NCBI GenBank assembly: GCA_017547285.1
Contig: JAFYQB010000113.1
Span: 47,749 to 111,748, forward strand
Direction of reading: 5' to 3'
Length of the DNA: 64,000 bases
Source of the DNA: Clostridia bacterium
GTDB taxonomy: Bacteria > Bacillota > Clostridia > Christensenellales > Aristaeellaceae
Shown here: positions 24,408 to 31,909 of the stretch, piece after piece
How positions within the stretch are numbered: the stretch's first letter is position 1
Layout: the number at the start of each line of letters is the position of its first letter
Made by a program: the position numbers and the translations under genes
Notes under the pieces: generated by a model
What the model saw: the letters and a program-made list of their open reading frames with translations, nothing else
Databases searched by the model: none
What the model was told of the DNA's origin: nothing

Positions 24408-25484
24408 TCAGGACAGACAGAGTTTTCTCTGCTCCAAAGCCGGAAGATAGGCCATGATTCTTGCCAGCAGCGCTTCGTCCGTAATTCCGCAGAAATCCTT
24501 CAGAATGGCTTCGAAGCCCATTTCTGCCTTCTTCTGTTCCCATTTGGGATCGGCCTTGTACAGCAGCGCGGCTGCTGCGGTCTGTTCCAGCACTGCGGCA
24601 TTGCCGCCATGCTTGAGCACCAGCTGCAGAATACCGATGATCCGTTCGCCGGGAGCCATTTTGCGGGCTACATCGCGGGCATTGCGCTCCACGGTATCGC
24701 GGATGGCCGTGCTGGTGAATTTCACGCGGGACAGAAGTGCGAACTCAGCCTGATCTTCCGGCGTATAGCCGTATTCCAGGCACATGGCACGGTTGCTCTC
24801 GGCATAATTTCGATCCAGCAAATCCAGAACCTCGGGGTCGTTGGCTGCGTCGGAATATACTTCATATCCCTTTACTGCGCCCAGATAGGCGATTACACAG
24901 CTGGCAGCATTATAGGTGTACAGCTTGCGGGTCAGAAAGTTGCCGAACTCGCTAACAGGCTTAACGGCAGGAATAAAGGGAACGTAGCCATTCAGACGGT
25001 CACGGTCGCACTGCAGATAAGGATAGTTTTCGGACGCGATACCTACGTCGCCTTCCTCAATGGTGGTGCAGAAGACAGTTGCTTCGCTGACCGTTACATC
25101 ATCACGGCTGATGATCTTTTGCAGCTTGTCCGCAGGGGAGGAAGCGTTTTCACAGGTGATGATATAGTGATGCACATCCTCAGGCAATTTTGCCTTGAGC
25201 ATTTCGCCAACGGCTTCCAGGTTCTGACCGCCAACGGAAACAAAAATCAGTTCAGCGTTGGTCAGATCGGCATCCTCCCAGGTGGAGGCGTTATAGGCGG
25301 ATACGGTCAGATTCTCACGTACGCCGCCGAAGAAAGAAACGTCAAACTTTCCGGCCGCATTCAGCTTGTCAACCAGTTCTTTGCTGCTGTCAATAAACAG
25401 CATTTCACATCCCGCTTCAGCAACCAGACGGCCAATGAAACCGCGGCCGGTTTTGCCCGCGCCGATGATAACCACCTTATTCAT
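24408..25484 (-). CDS. Mannitol-dehydrogenase-family protein 2
   Basis: 358 residues, NAD(P)-dependent long-chain polyol or polyol-phosphate dehydrogenase fold. Rossmann motif 'VVIIGAGKTGRGFIG' at the N-terminus, 'SVGGQNLEAV', 'ITCENAS', and the C-domain catalytic segment 'RKLYTYNAASCVIAYLG'. In the family this segment is K-x4-N-x2-H. Here Lys187 and Asn192 are present, but the His position is Ser195. The start overlaps the stop of its paralogue by 8 bases. Similar length to mannitol-1-phosphate 5-dehydrogenase (MtlD), but divergence at the active site argues against naming it so. Confidence 0.83.
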   Translation of the reverse strand: MNKVVIIGAGKTGRGFIGRLVAEAGCEMLFIDSSKELVDKLNAAGKFDVSFFGGVRENLTVSAYNASTWEDADLTNAELIFVSVGGQNLEAVGEMLKAKLPEDVHHYIITCENASSPADKLQKIISRDDVTVSEATVFCTTIEEGDVGIASENYPYLQCDRDRLNGYVPFIPAVKPVSEFGNFLTRKLYTYNAASCVIAYLGAVKGYEVYSDAANDPEVLDLLDRNYAESNRAMCLEYGYTPEDQAEFALLSRVKFTSTAIRDTVERNARDVARKMAPGERIIGILQLVLKHGGNAAVLEQTAAAALLYKADPKWEQKKAEMGFEAILKDFCGITDEALLARIMAYLPALEQRKLCLS

Positions 25485-26649
25485 GAATCCACCCCTTCTC
25501 TTTCAGCAACGCCACTTTATCAAGGATCAGCCTGCCCAGTTCGCCGTTCGGGTCCAGCTTGCAGACCTTTTCAATAACCGCTTCCACGCCTTCGGTTTCG
25601 CGCATCTGCTTGAGCTGTTCGGCGGATTCATCCCCCGGGCTGGTGTAATAAATGGCAGCAGCAGCAGCGGTACACAGGTTTTCCGGCACAAAGCCCAATT
25701 CGTGTACCAGACGGGCGGAGCCGATCAGACGATCATCCGGACCGAGCTTGCGCAGGGGATCGCGGGCATTGCGTTCAATAAAGTCCACAATGGTGTAATC
25801 CTGCAGCTTGCGGCGGGAGGTTTCGGTAAAAGCCAGCTGCTCGTCCAGCGGGAACTGATGCTTCTTCGAGAGCGCCTGCGCAGTTTCCATGTAAACGCCG
25901 TTCAGGATTTCAATGATACGCTCGTCGTGTGCTGCATCCGCCAGTTTTTCATAGCCCAGCAGTGCGCCCACGAAGGAAACAGTGCCGTTGGCGGCGTTGT
26001 AGGTGTAGAACTTGCGCTCCAGAAAGCCCGTAAATTCATCCATCAGCTTCAAACCCTGCATGGGAGGCATATCGCCTACGATACGGGATTTATCCACCGG
26101 CAGTTCCCAGAAATTCTGCACGTTCACGCACACCGGATCGGCTGCCAGCGCGGCCTGATCCGCTTCGATGGCGGAGCGCATGATGACCGCTTCGGTAATA
26201 CCTACCTGATTTTCCAGGTAGTCGGCAGCTTCTGCGCTGATGACCCCGGTCAGTGCATCGCGGATGATCTTGGCAGGCAGCTTCCAGTTTTCGCAGGTGA
26301 TGATGTTGAGACGCTTTCCTACAGCGGCGCGCTTTTCAATGCCCTGCTTGAGCAGATCGATAATGCCGCCCAGGTTCTTGCCGCCTACCGCAGTAAAGAC
26401 CGCGTCCGCTTCGGCAACAGCGTCAACGGCTTCCTCCATCTGGGAGAACTTGAGCGCCTTTGCGCCCTTTACCACGCAATCCATTTCAGGAGCACCCAGA
26501 ATGTGCACGGTGTACTGACCGCGTTCGTTGAGCAGATCGCACAGCGCGTCGCTCTTTTCAATGAACGTAAAAGGGATTTCACTCAGATACAGCAAATGAC
26601 CAATGAAACCGCGGGCGATTTTGCCTGCGCCCAGAATAACACATTTCAT
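25477..26649 (-). CDS. Mannitol-dehydrogenase-family protein 1
   Basis: 390 residues from ATG 26649, preceded by GGAAGGAGA and overlapping the kinase stop by 4 bases (ATGA). Rossmann motif 'CVILGAGKIARGFIGHL', then 'AVGGKNLGGI', 'IITCENWKLPAK', and the C-domain segment 'RKFYTYNAANGTVSFVG' with Lys213, Asn218, and Asn221 in place of the usual His. It is a tandem paralogue of protein 2; both share the YTYNAA variant of the catalytic segment. Probably both act in one pathway, either as a heteromer or on successive intermediates. Polyol or hexitol-phosphate substrate is inferred only from the family. Confidence 0.83.
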   Translation of the reverse strand: MKCVILGAGKIARGFIGHLLYLSEIPFTFIEKSDALCDLLNERGQYTVHILGAPEMDCVVKGAKALKFSQMEEAVDAVAEADAVFTAVGGKNLGGIIDLLKQGIEKRAAVGKRLNIITCENWKLPAKIIRDALTGVISAEAADYLENQVGITEAVIMRSAIEADQAALAADPVCVNVQNFWELPVDKSRIVGDMPPMQGLKLMDEFTGFLERKFYTYNAANGTVSFVGALLGYEKLADAAHDERIIEILNGVYMETAQALSKKHQFPLDEQLAFTETSRRKLQDYTIVDFIERNARDPLRKLGPDDRLIGSARLVHELGFVPENLCTAAAAAIYYTSPGDESAEQLKQMRETEGVEAVIEKVCKLDPNGELGRLILDKVALLKEKGWIHE

Positions 26650-28016
26650 AACGGAATCTCCTTCCATTTTACGAACTGATTTTTCAAAGCCGGATACAGC
26701 TGCTTGTACATTTCGTATCGTGCGGTGTAGCCTTCCGTGTTTCCCGGCAGGAAGCAGCGGTCCTGTTCCACGCAAGTGGTCGCGGCTTCTTCCAGACTGC
26801 TGAATGCACCTGATCCTACGCCGGCGATCATGGCCGCGCCCAGGGCGGAGGCTTCCGCTTCTTTGAGCGTAACCACCTTCATGCCAAGCACGTCTGCTTT
26901 GATTTGATTGAGCTGTTCATCCTCTGCGGCGCCGCCTGCAACGGCAATGAAGCCGCCGTGAATGTCCAGCATATCAATGATCTGTTTCAGGTTGAATGCA
27001 ATGCCTTCGCGTACTGAATAGGCCATTGCTTCCGGCGTGCAGCCTGCGCCAATGCCGAAAAACACGCCTTTGGCATCCGGGTCGCACACGGGGCATCTTT
27101 CTCCGTTCAGATAGGGCAGAAACAGCGGAGGATGTTTTTTTCGGCAGGCGTCCGTGTTTACAGCACCGGAGTACAAACGCTCCGCATAGTCCAGCGATGC
27201 GCCTGATGATCCCGTAACGCCGTAACGAACGTACTGCTGGAAATATCTGCCGCTGACAGGCGGGGCATCCGGAAGCATGCTCTGCGCAATGCCGCCGATA
27301 TGCTCGCTGGTGCCGGTGATATCGAACAGATCGTTTTCTTTACAGATGCCGGTTCCGGCGAGGGCAGCAAAAAAATCATTGCAGCCGGTATAGACGAGTG
27401 TACCTTCTTTCAAGCCCGTCTGGCTGGCGGCCTCGCCGGTTACGCGGCCTGCGCATTCATCAGGCCTGCGCAGCGGGGGAAGGACATCTTCCCGGATTCC
27501 AAGCCAGCCAAGGAAGAAACGGCTGTATTCGCCTGTTTCCAGATTGGCCAGTCCGCGCCAGGAATAAGGATCGGAAACCATTTGTCCGGTCAGAAAACGG
27601 ACCAGGAGTTCCTTTGGCATACACACCGACTGTACATCCGGCACTGTACGCAGAATGTGCCGGAGCCTTGGCAGAGGATAGGAAATAATATCCGGGTGGG
27701 GCATGGTGATCTCGCGGATGAATACCTGCTGTGGGAAAGCTGCTTTGATTTCGCGCAGCTCATCCAGCCCGACAGGCGCTGACCATTCCAGAACAATATT
27801 CTCATTCACCAGATAAGTGCCCACCTGCGAGGAAAGTCCCACCGCATCCACCACTGAAAGATCCAGTTTGCTGGCCGCCCGCGCAAGCGCATTCAGCCAG
27901 CCTTCGGGGTTTTTGGCTTCATAGGATTCTCTGGCTTTTTCAATCCGTCCGTCTGTATGCCGCAGCAGCAGCTTGACGGAGGAGGTGCCCAAATCAATTC
28001 CCAGCAGATTTTTCAC
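26646..28016 (-). CDS. FGGY-family carbohydrate kinase
   Basis: 456 residues, ASKHA-fold kinase that phosphorylates a sugar or polyol with ATP in the cytoplasm. N-terminal phosphate loop 'GIDLGTSSVKLLL', 'GTSEHIGG' region, C-terminal adenosine motif 'AVAGGAAEDEQLNQIKADVL' and 'ASALGAAMIAG'. Shorter than most xylulokinases and glycerol kinases (about 500), but all nucleotide motifs are present. Four-base ATGA overlaps join it to the dehydrogenase upstream and the dehydrogenase-family gene downstream, which signals tight co-expression. Substrate probably the ketose made by the MDR dehydrogenase. Confidence 0.9.
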   Translation of the reverse strand: MKNLLGIDLGTSSVKLLLRHTDGRIEKARESYEAKNPEGWLNALARAASKLDLSVVDAVGLSSQVGTYLVNENIVLEWSAPVGLDELREIKAAFPQQVFIREITMPHPDIISYPLPRLRHILRTVPDVQSVCMPKELLVRFLTGQMVSDPYSWRGLANLETGEYSRFFLGWLGIREDVLPPLRRPDECAGRVTGEAASQTGLKEGTLVYTGCNDFFAALAGTGICKENDLFDITGTSEHIGGIAQSMLPDAPPVSGRYFQQYVRYGVTGSSGASLDYAERLYSGAVNTDACRKKHPPLFLPYLNGERCPVCDPDAKGVFFGIGAGCTPEAMAYSVREGIAFNLKQIIDMLDIHGGFIAVAGGAAEDEQLNQIKADVLGMKVVTLKEAEASALGAAMIAGVGSGAFSSLEEAATTCVEQDRCFLPGNTEGYTARYEMYKQLYPALKNQFVKWKEIPL

Positions 28017-29026
28017 GGCTTGAAGACCGCCTTTACAAAGCCCAACGGTCTCTTTTCAGCCATTTCAAGGGCTTCCTGATAGCTGTCCAGCGGCATCACA
28101 TTGGTCACCAGCGGCTTCAAATCGATCACGCCGTCCGCCATCAGGGTTGCTGCCAGCTTGTGCATGTTCCAGTTGTTGCCTGCGCCGATGACCTGCAAAT
28201 TGTTGATGTGCACGTCATCCATACGGATGTTCATGATCTTGCCGCGGCCGTAACCCGCCAGCAGCACGCGCCCGCCCTTTTTGGCCAGACGCAGGCACTG
28301 CTGAATGCAGCTTTCAATGCCTGTTGCATCAATGACCACATCGGTTCCGCCGGGGTGGATCTTCTTCATTTCTTCTTCCAAATCACATTCGCTGGTGGCG
28401 ATGGTGGCGTATGCGCCCATTTGCTCCGCAATGCCCAGACGTTTTTTGGAAGTTGCGCACACCACGATACGGCGCATGCCCATGGCCTTGGCAACGGCCA
28501 GCATGCACAGGCCAATGGAGCCGGCGCCCACGATGAGGCAGGTTTCAGCAAACTTCGCTTTGGCTTTTTCCAGCGTGCCCAGCGCCACGCCAAGAGGCTC
28601 GCACAGGGCGGCTTCTTCAAAGCTTACGTGATCGTCCAATTCGCACAGGCCATAGGCGGGTACGATGATGTATTCCGCATAGGCACCGTCACGTTTGAAG
28701 CCGATCTCTTCAAACTCCTTGCAATAGCGCCAGTTGCCGCTTCGGCAGGCGTCGCACTTGAGGCACACCACGTCGTTGGAACCGATTACACGCTTGCCGA
28801 TCCAGCATTCGTCCTCGGGGCTGCCAACGGCTTCTACCACGCCGCTCCATTCATGGCCGGGAGTCAGCGGATAGTTGGCAGGGATGCGCCCGGTCAGTAC
28901 TTCCAGGTCTGTGGCGCACACGGCAGCTGCAGCCACCTTTACACGCGCAAACCCCGGCTGGGGAACCGGAACGGGAACTTCTTTCATCACAACAACGCCT
29001 GGTTTTTCAATAACGACTGCTTTCAT
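28013..29026 (-). CDS. Zinc-dependent medium-chain (MDR) polyol/alcohol dehydrogenase
   Basis: 337 residues, first gene of the operon. Catalytic zinc ligands Cys37 ('VCATD') and His58-Glu59 ('PGHEW'). Structural zinc cysteines 88, 91, 94 and 102 in 'CLKCDACRSGNWRYC'. NAD(P)-binding 'VGAGSIGLCMLAVAKAMG'. Resembles sorbitol/iditol and L-threonine dehydrogenases; would oxidise a polyol to a ketose. AAAGGAGAGG stands before ATG 29026. The divergent UlaG-like gene starts 82 bases away. I see no clear promoter on this strand in that short gap. Confidence 0.9.
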   Translation of the reverse strand: MKAVVIEKPGVVVMKEVPVPVPQPGFARVKVAAAAVCATDLEVLTGRIPANYPLTPGHEWSGVVEAVGSPEDECWIGKRVIGSNDVVCLKCDACRSGNWRYCKEFEEIGFKRDGAYAEYIIVPAYGLCELDDHVSFEEAALCEPLGVALGTLEKAKAKFAETCLIVGAGSIGLCMLAVAKAMGMRRIVVCATSKKRLGIAEQMGAYATIATSECDLEEEMKKIHPGGTDVVIDATGIESCIQQCLRLAKKGGRVLLAGYGRGKIMNIRMDDVHINNLQVIGAGNNWNMHKLAATLMADGVIDLKPLVTNVMPLDSYQEALEMAEKRPLGFVKAVFKP

Positions 29027-29080
29027 GAAACCTCTCCTTTTCTGATTTCACAAAATAATGAACAAACACTGCAAACAATG

Positions 29081-29089
29081 TGGTATAAT
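29081..29089 (+). promoter_or_regulatory. Extended -10 promoter of the UlaG-like gene
   Basis: TGGTATAAT (TG at 29081-29082, TATAAT 29084-29089) with no recognisable -35. Transcription would begin near 29096, at or in the GAGGTGAT ribosome binding site, leaving a leader of about a dozen bases. Confidence 0.6.
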
Positions 29090-29107
29090 ATTCCTGAGGT
29101 GATAACG

Positions 29108-29929
29108 GTGAAAAACGCCATTCTGAACGCCAATCCCACCAGCGCACAGGCTGCGCTCTTTTACCTTGGGCAGGAAACCATTCTGATCAAATGCGCCGGA
29201 AAACATTTTCTGTTCGATCCGTATCTGACGGATTACGTGGACCGGAATTTTTCGACCGAACAGGTCGTGTGGCAGCGCAATTACCCTTCGCCGATTGCTC
29301 CCGGTGATCTGGATATGATCGACTATGTGTTCTGCAGCCACGATCATGGTGACCACACCGATCCGGAAACCCTGTCGGCGATTACGCAGGCATCGCCTCA
29401 GGCCAGGTTCTTTGGCAGCAGGCCGGTCGTTGAAGCATACCGCCGCTGCGGTATTGCACAGGATCGCATTGTGCTGACGGAGGCGGACAAGCCTATCACT
29501 CTGGCAGATGGCGTTTCCGTGACAGCTATTCCCGCCGCTCATGAGGAACTTCATCCTGATGGAAACGGCAGCTATCTGGAATTGGGCTTTGTGGTGGAGG
29601 CGAACGGTCTGCGCTTCTATCACGCGGGCGACTGCTGCCCGTATGACGGACTGGCTGAACGCATTCACCGGGTGGATGCAGCGTTCATGCCCATCAATGG
29701 CCGCGATTATTACCGTCTGCGCAACGATATCATTGGCAACTTTGACGCAGTAGAGGCCATTCTGCTGGCAAAGGAAGCACAGGCAGGTCTGCTGGTTCCT
29801 CTGCACTATGATCTGTATCCCGTCAACTGCGTCAATCCTGCCTGCTTTGTGGACAGCATTGCACGGCTGTCACCCATGCAGCGATTCCATCTGTTTGTAC
29901 CCGGAGAAAAACTGATCATTGAGAAATAA
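29108..29929 (+). CDS. UlaG-like metallo-beta-lactamase-fold hydrolase
   Basis: 273 residues, cytoplasmic. Metal motif HxHxDH at residues 78-83 ('HDHGDH'), second His in 'IPAAHEE', 'YHAGDCCPYDG', and a C-terminal 'PLHYDLYPVNCVNPACFV' that resembles the L-ascorbate-6-phosphate lactonase UlaG group. UlaG itself is about 355 residues, so this is a shorter relative, perhaps a lactonase or phosphodiesterase for a sugar. Start GTG 29108 is chosen because GAGGTGAT lies just before it and because the promoter -10 at 29084 excludes upstream in-frame codons. Divergent from the polyol operon and convergent with the next permease; a terminator follows. Confidence 0.85.
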   Translation: MKNAILNANPTSAQAALFYLGQETILIKCAGKHFLFDPYLTDYVDRNFSTEQVVWQRNYPSPIAPGDLDMIDYVFCSHDHGDHTDPETLSAITQASPQARFFGSRPVVEAYRRCGIAQDRIVLTEADKPITLADGVSVTAIPAAHEELHPDGNGSYLELGFVVEANGLRFYHAGDCCPYDGLAERIHRVDAAFMPINGRDYYRLRNDIIGNFDAVEAILLAKEAQAGLLVPLHYDLYPVNCVNPACFVDSIARLSPMQRFHLFVPGEKLIIEK

Positions 29930-29932
29930 GGA

Positions 29933-29974
29933 AAACGGCTGTCGAAGTCTGATGCTCCGACAGCCGTTTGTTTT
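29933..29974. terminator. Terminator between convergent genes
   Basis: Arms 29933-29944 and 29958-29969 (12 bp), 13-base loop, flanked by GAAAA on the left and GTTTTG on the right; can serve both the UlaG-like gene and the minus-strand permease. Confidence 0.8.
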
Positions 29975-29979
29975 GTAAA

Positions 29980-30867
29980 TCAGCCCTTAATGGAGCCCAT
30001 CATGATGCCCTTTTCAAAGAACTTCTGGATCAGGGGATAGATCACCAGCAGCGGCACCGCAGAGATGACGATGATCGCATACTTCAAAGATTCGTAGAGC
30101 AGCAGTGTGTTGGCGTCATCCACGCCGTAGGTTTCGGCCATGTCGCCCATCTGGCTCATGATCAGGATCTGGCGCAGAAGCACCTGCAGAGGCATCATTT
30201 CGCGCTTGCGCAGGTACATCATGGCGTCGAAGTAGCTGTTCCAGTGGCCAACGAAGTAGTACAGCGTGATAACGATCAGGATGCTCTTGCTCAGCGGCAG
30301 GATGATCTCCAGCATGGTGCGGAAAGGCGAGCAGCCGTCAATGGACGCCGCCTCACGCAGCTCGCCGGGGATGGAGTTCGTAAAGTAGTTACGCATGATG
30401 AGCATATTGGTGGCGTTGATAGCGCCGGGCAGCAGCACGGCCCACACGCTGTCCAGCATGCCAAGGGAGCGGATGTTCAGGTAGCTGGGGATCATACCGC
30501 CGGAGAAGAACATGGTGAAGGTGATCAGGAAGGTAACGAAGTTCTTGCCCTTCAGATCCGGCATGGAGAGGGGATAGGCGGCGCAGATGGTCAGGATCAG
30601 GTTGAGCACCGTACCGCTGGTGGAGTAGATGATGGTGTTCTTGTAACCGCTTAGGATATCTGCGCTGGCAAACACTCGACGGTAGCTATTCACATTTGCA
30701 CCAATAGGCCACAGTACCACGTCGCCGCTCAGAATTTTGATCGGCTCGGACAGGGAGGCTGCAAGCACGTACAGAAGCGGGTAAATCGTAACGGCGCAGA
30801 TCACAATAGCAATAATGTTGATGCACCACTGGAAAATACGGTCACCGCGGGTAACACGTTTATTCAT
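29980..30867 (-). CDS. ABC transporter permease, LplC-type
   Basis: 295 residues, standard length. Motifs: 'AVTIYPLLYVLAASLSEP', 'YPLSMPDLKGKNFVTFL', 'FFSGGMIPSYLNIR', EAA loop 'EAASIDGCSPFRTMLEIILP', and the family C-terminus 'FFEKGIMMGSIKG'. AAGGAGGAAGC precedes ATG 30867, 18 bases after the LplB stop. Last gene of the SBP-LplB-LplC operon that faces the LacI-SBP regulator. Confidence 0.93.
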   Translation of the reverse strand: MNKRVTRGDRIFQWCINIIAIVICAVTIYPLLYVLAASLSEPIKILSGDVVLWPIGANVNSYRRVFASADILSGYKNTIIYSTSGTVLNLILTICAAYPLSMPDLKGKNFVTFLITFTMFFSGGMIPSYLNIRSLGMLDSVWAVLLPGAINATNMLIMRNYFTNSIPGELREAASIDGCSPFRTMLEIILPLSKSILIVITLYYFVGHWNSYFDAMMYLRKREMMPLQVLLRQILIMSQMGDMAETYGVDDANTLLLYESLKYAIIVISAVPLLVIYPLIQKFFEKGIMMGSIKG

Positions 30868-30885
30868 GAATGCTTCCTCCTTTCC

Positions 30886-31806
30886 TTAGAACAGGCTGGT
30901 TTCGGACACGCGCTTGGAAATGAAGTTCACGATCATCAGCATGGCAAAGCTCACAACAGAATTGAACAGGCCGATAGCCGTGGCGTAGTCGTAGTCCATT
31001 TTTTCCAGACCGATTTTATAAGTGTAAGTAGAGATAACCTCGGATACGCTCAGGTTGAGGTCATTCTGCATAGCATACGCTTTTTCAAAGCCAACGTTCA
31101 GTACCTTGCCGCTTTCCAGGATCAGCATGATCACGATGGTGGGAATGATGCTGGGAAGGGTAATCTTGATCAGCTGCTGCCAGCGGTTGGCGCCGTCCAC
31201 TTCGGCAGCCTCATACAGGCTAACGTCGATGGCGGCAAGGGCAGAGATGAAGATGATGGCGTTCCAGCCGCAATCCTTCCAGATGGCGGAGATGATATAC
31301 ATGGGACGGAAATACTGCGCGCGACCCATCAGATAGAGGGGTTCCTTCCAAATGCCCAGTTTCAGCATGATAGTGTTAATAACACCTGTTGAAGGCGAAC
31401 ACATGGCCGTCATCATACCAACCACAACGATGGTGGATACAAAGTGGGGCGCGTAGGTGATGGTTTTAACGGTGTTCTTGAAGCGGTTGCTCTTGATTTC
31501 GTTGATCAGCAGAGCCAAAATAATCGGGAACGGGAAACAGAAGATAATGCTCAAAAAGCCGATAGCAAGGGTGTTCCAGATCATGGTAAAGGACTGGGAT
31601 GAGGAGAAGAAACGATCAAAATTCTTCAAGCCGATCCAGGGGCTTCCCCAAATACCTTTGTTGAATTTGAAGTTACGGAAAGCAATCTGCGCGCCAGCCA
31701 TGGGCACATACTTGAAAATGATATAATAAGCGACCACCGGAATCAGCAGCAGATAAAGCTGCCAATACTTGGTGAGCGATTTTTTCCATGCTCTTTTCCA
31801 GTTCAT
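30886..31806 (-). CDS. ABC transporter permease, LplB-type
   Basis: 306 residues from ATG 31806 behind AGGAGGAAACC; the ATG at 31836 lacks an RBS. Motifs: 'YLLLIPVVAYYIIFKYVPMA', 'ITYAPHFVSTIVVVGMM', EAA loop 'EAAEVDGANRWQQLIKITLP'. Lies 103 bases after the SBP stop, with a strong stem-loop between. Pairs with the LplC-type permease downstream; no ATPase in the locus. Confidence 0.93.
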   Translation of the reverse strand: MNWKRAWKKSLTKYWQLYLLLIPVVAYYIIFKYVPMAGAQIAFRNFKFNKGIWGSPWIGLKNFDRFFSSSQSFTMIWNTLAIGFLSIIFCFPFPIILALLINEIKSNRFKNTVKTITYAPHFVSTIVVVGMMTAMCSPSTGVINTIMLKLGIWKEPLYLMGRAQYFRPMYIISAIWKDCGWNAIIFISALAAIDVSLYEAAEVDGANRWQQLIKITLPSIIPTIVIMLILESGKVLNVGFEKAYAMQNDLNLSVSEVISTYTYKIGLEKMDYDYATAIGLFNSVVSFAMLMIVNFISKRVSETSLF

Positions 31807-31854
31807 TTGGTTTCCTCCTATGTGCGAAGGCAGCATTTGATATACATAATGGGA

Positions 31855-31884
31855 GGGAGAATCGCGCCGAAGCGCGATTCTCCC
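31855..31884 (-). terminator. Intercistronic stem-loop between SBP and permease genes
   Basis: Arms 31855-31867 and 31872-31884 pair perfectly (13 bp) around a CGAA loop (TTCG on the minus strand). It occupies the same place, with the same loop, as the hairpin at 2584 in the first importer locus. The following minus-strand bases have no long U-run, which suits partial termination or 3'-end protection of SBP mRNA. Confidence 0.75.
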
Positions 31885-31909
31885 CTGTCAGGCTATGCCT
31901 GAAGATTGA

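Noticed and set aside
28160..29107. N-terminal part of a long plus-strand frame ahead of the UlaG-like gene
   Set aside because: It is antisense to the MDR dehydrogenase, and the promoter at 29081-29089 with RBS and GTG 29108 defines the real start.
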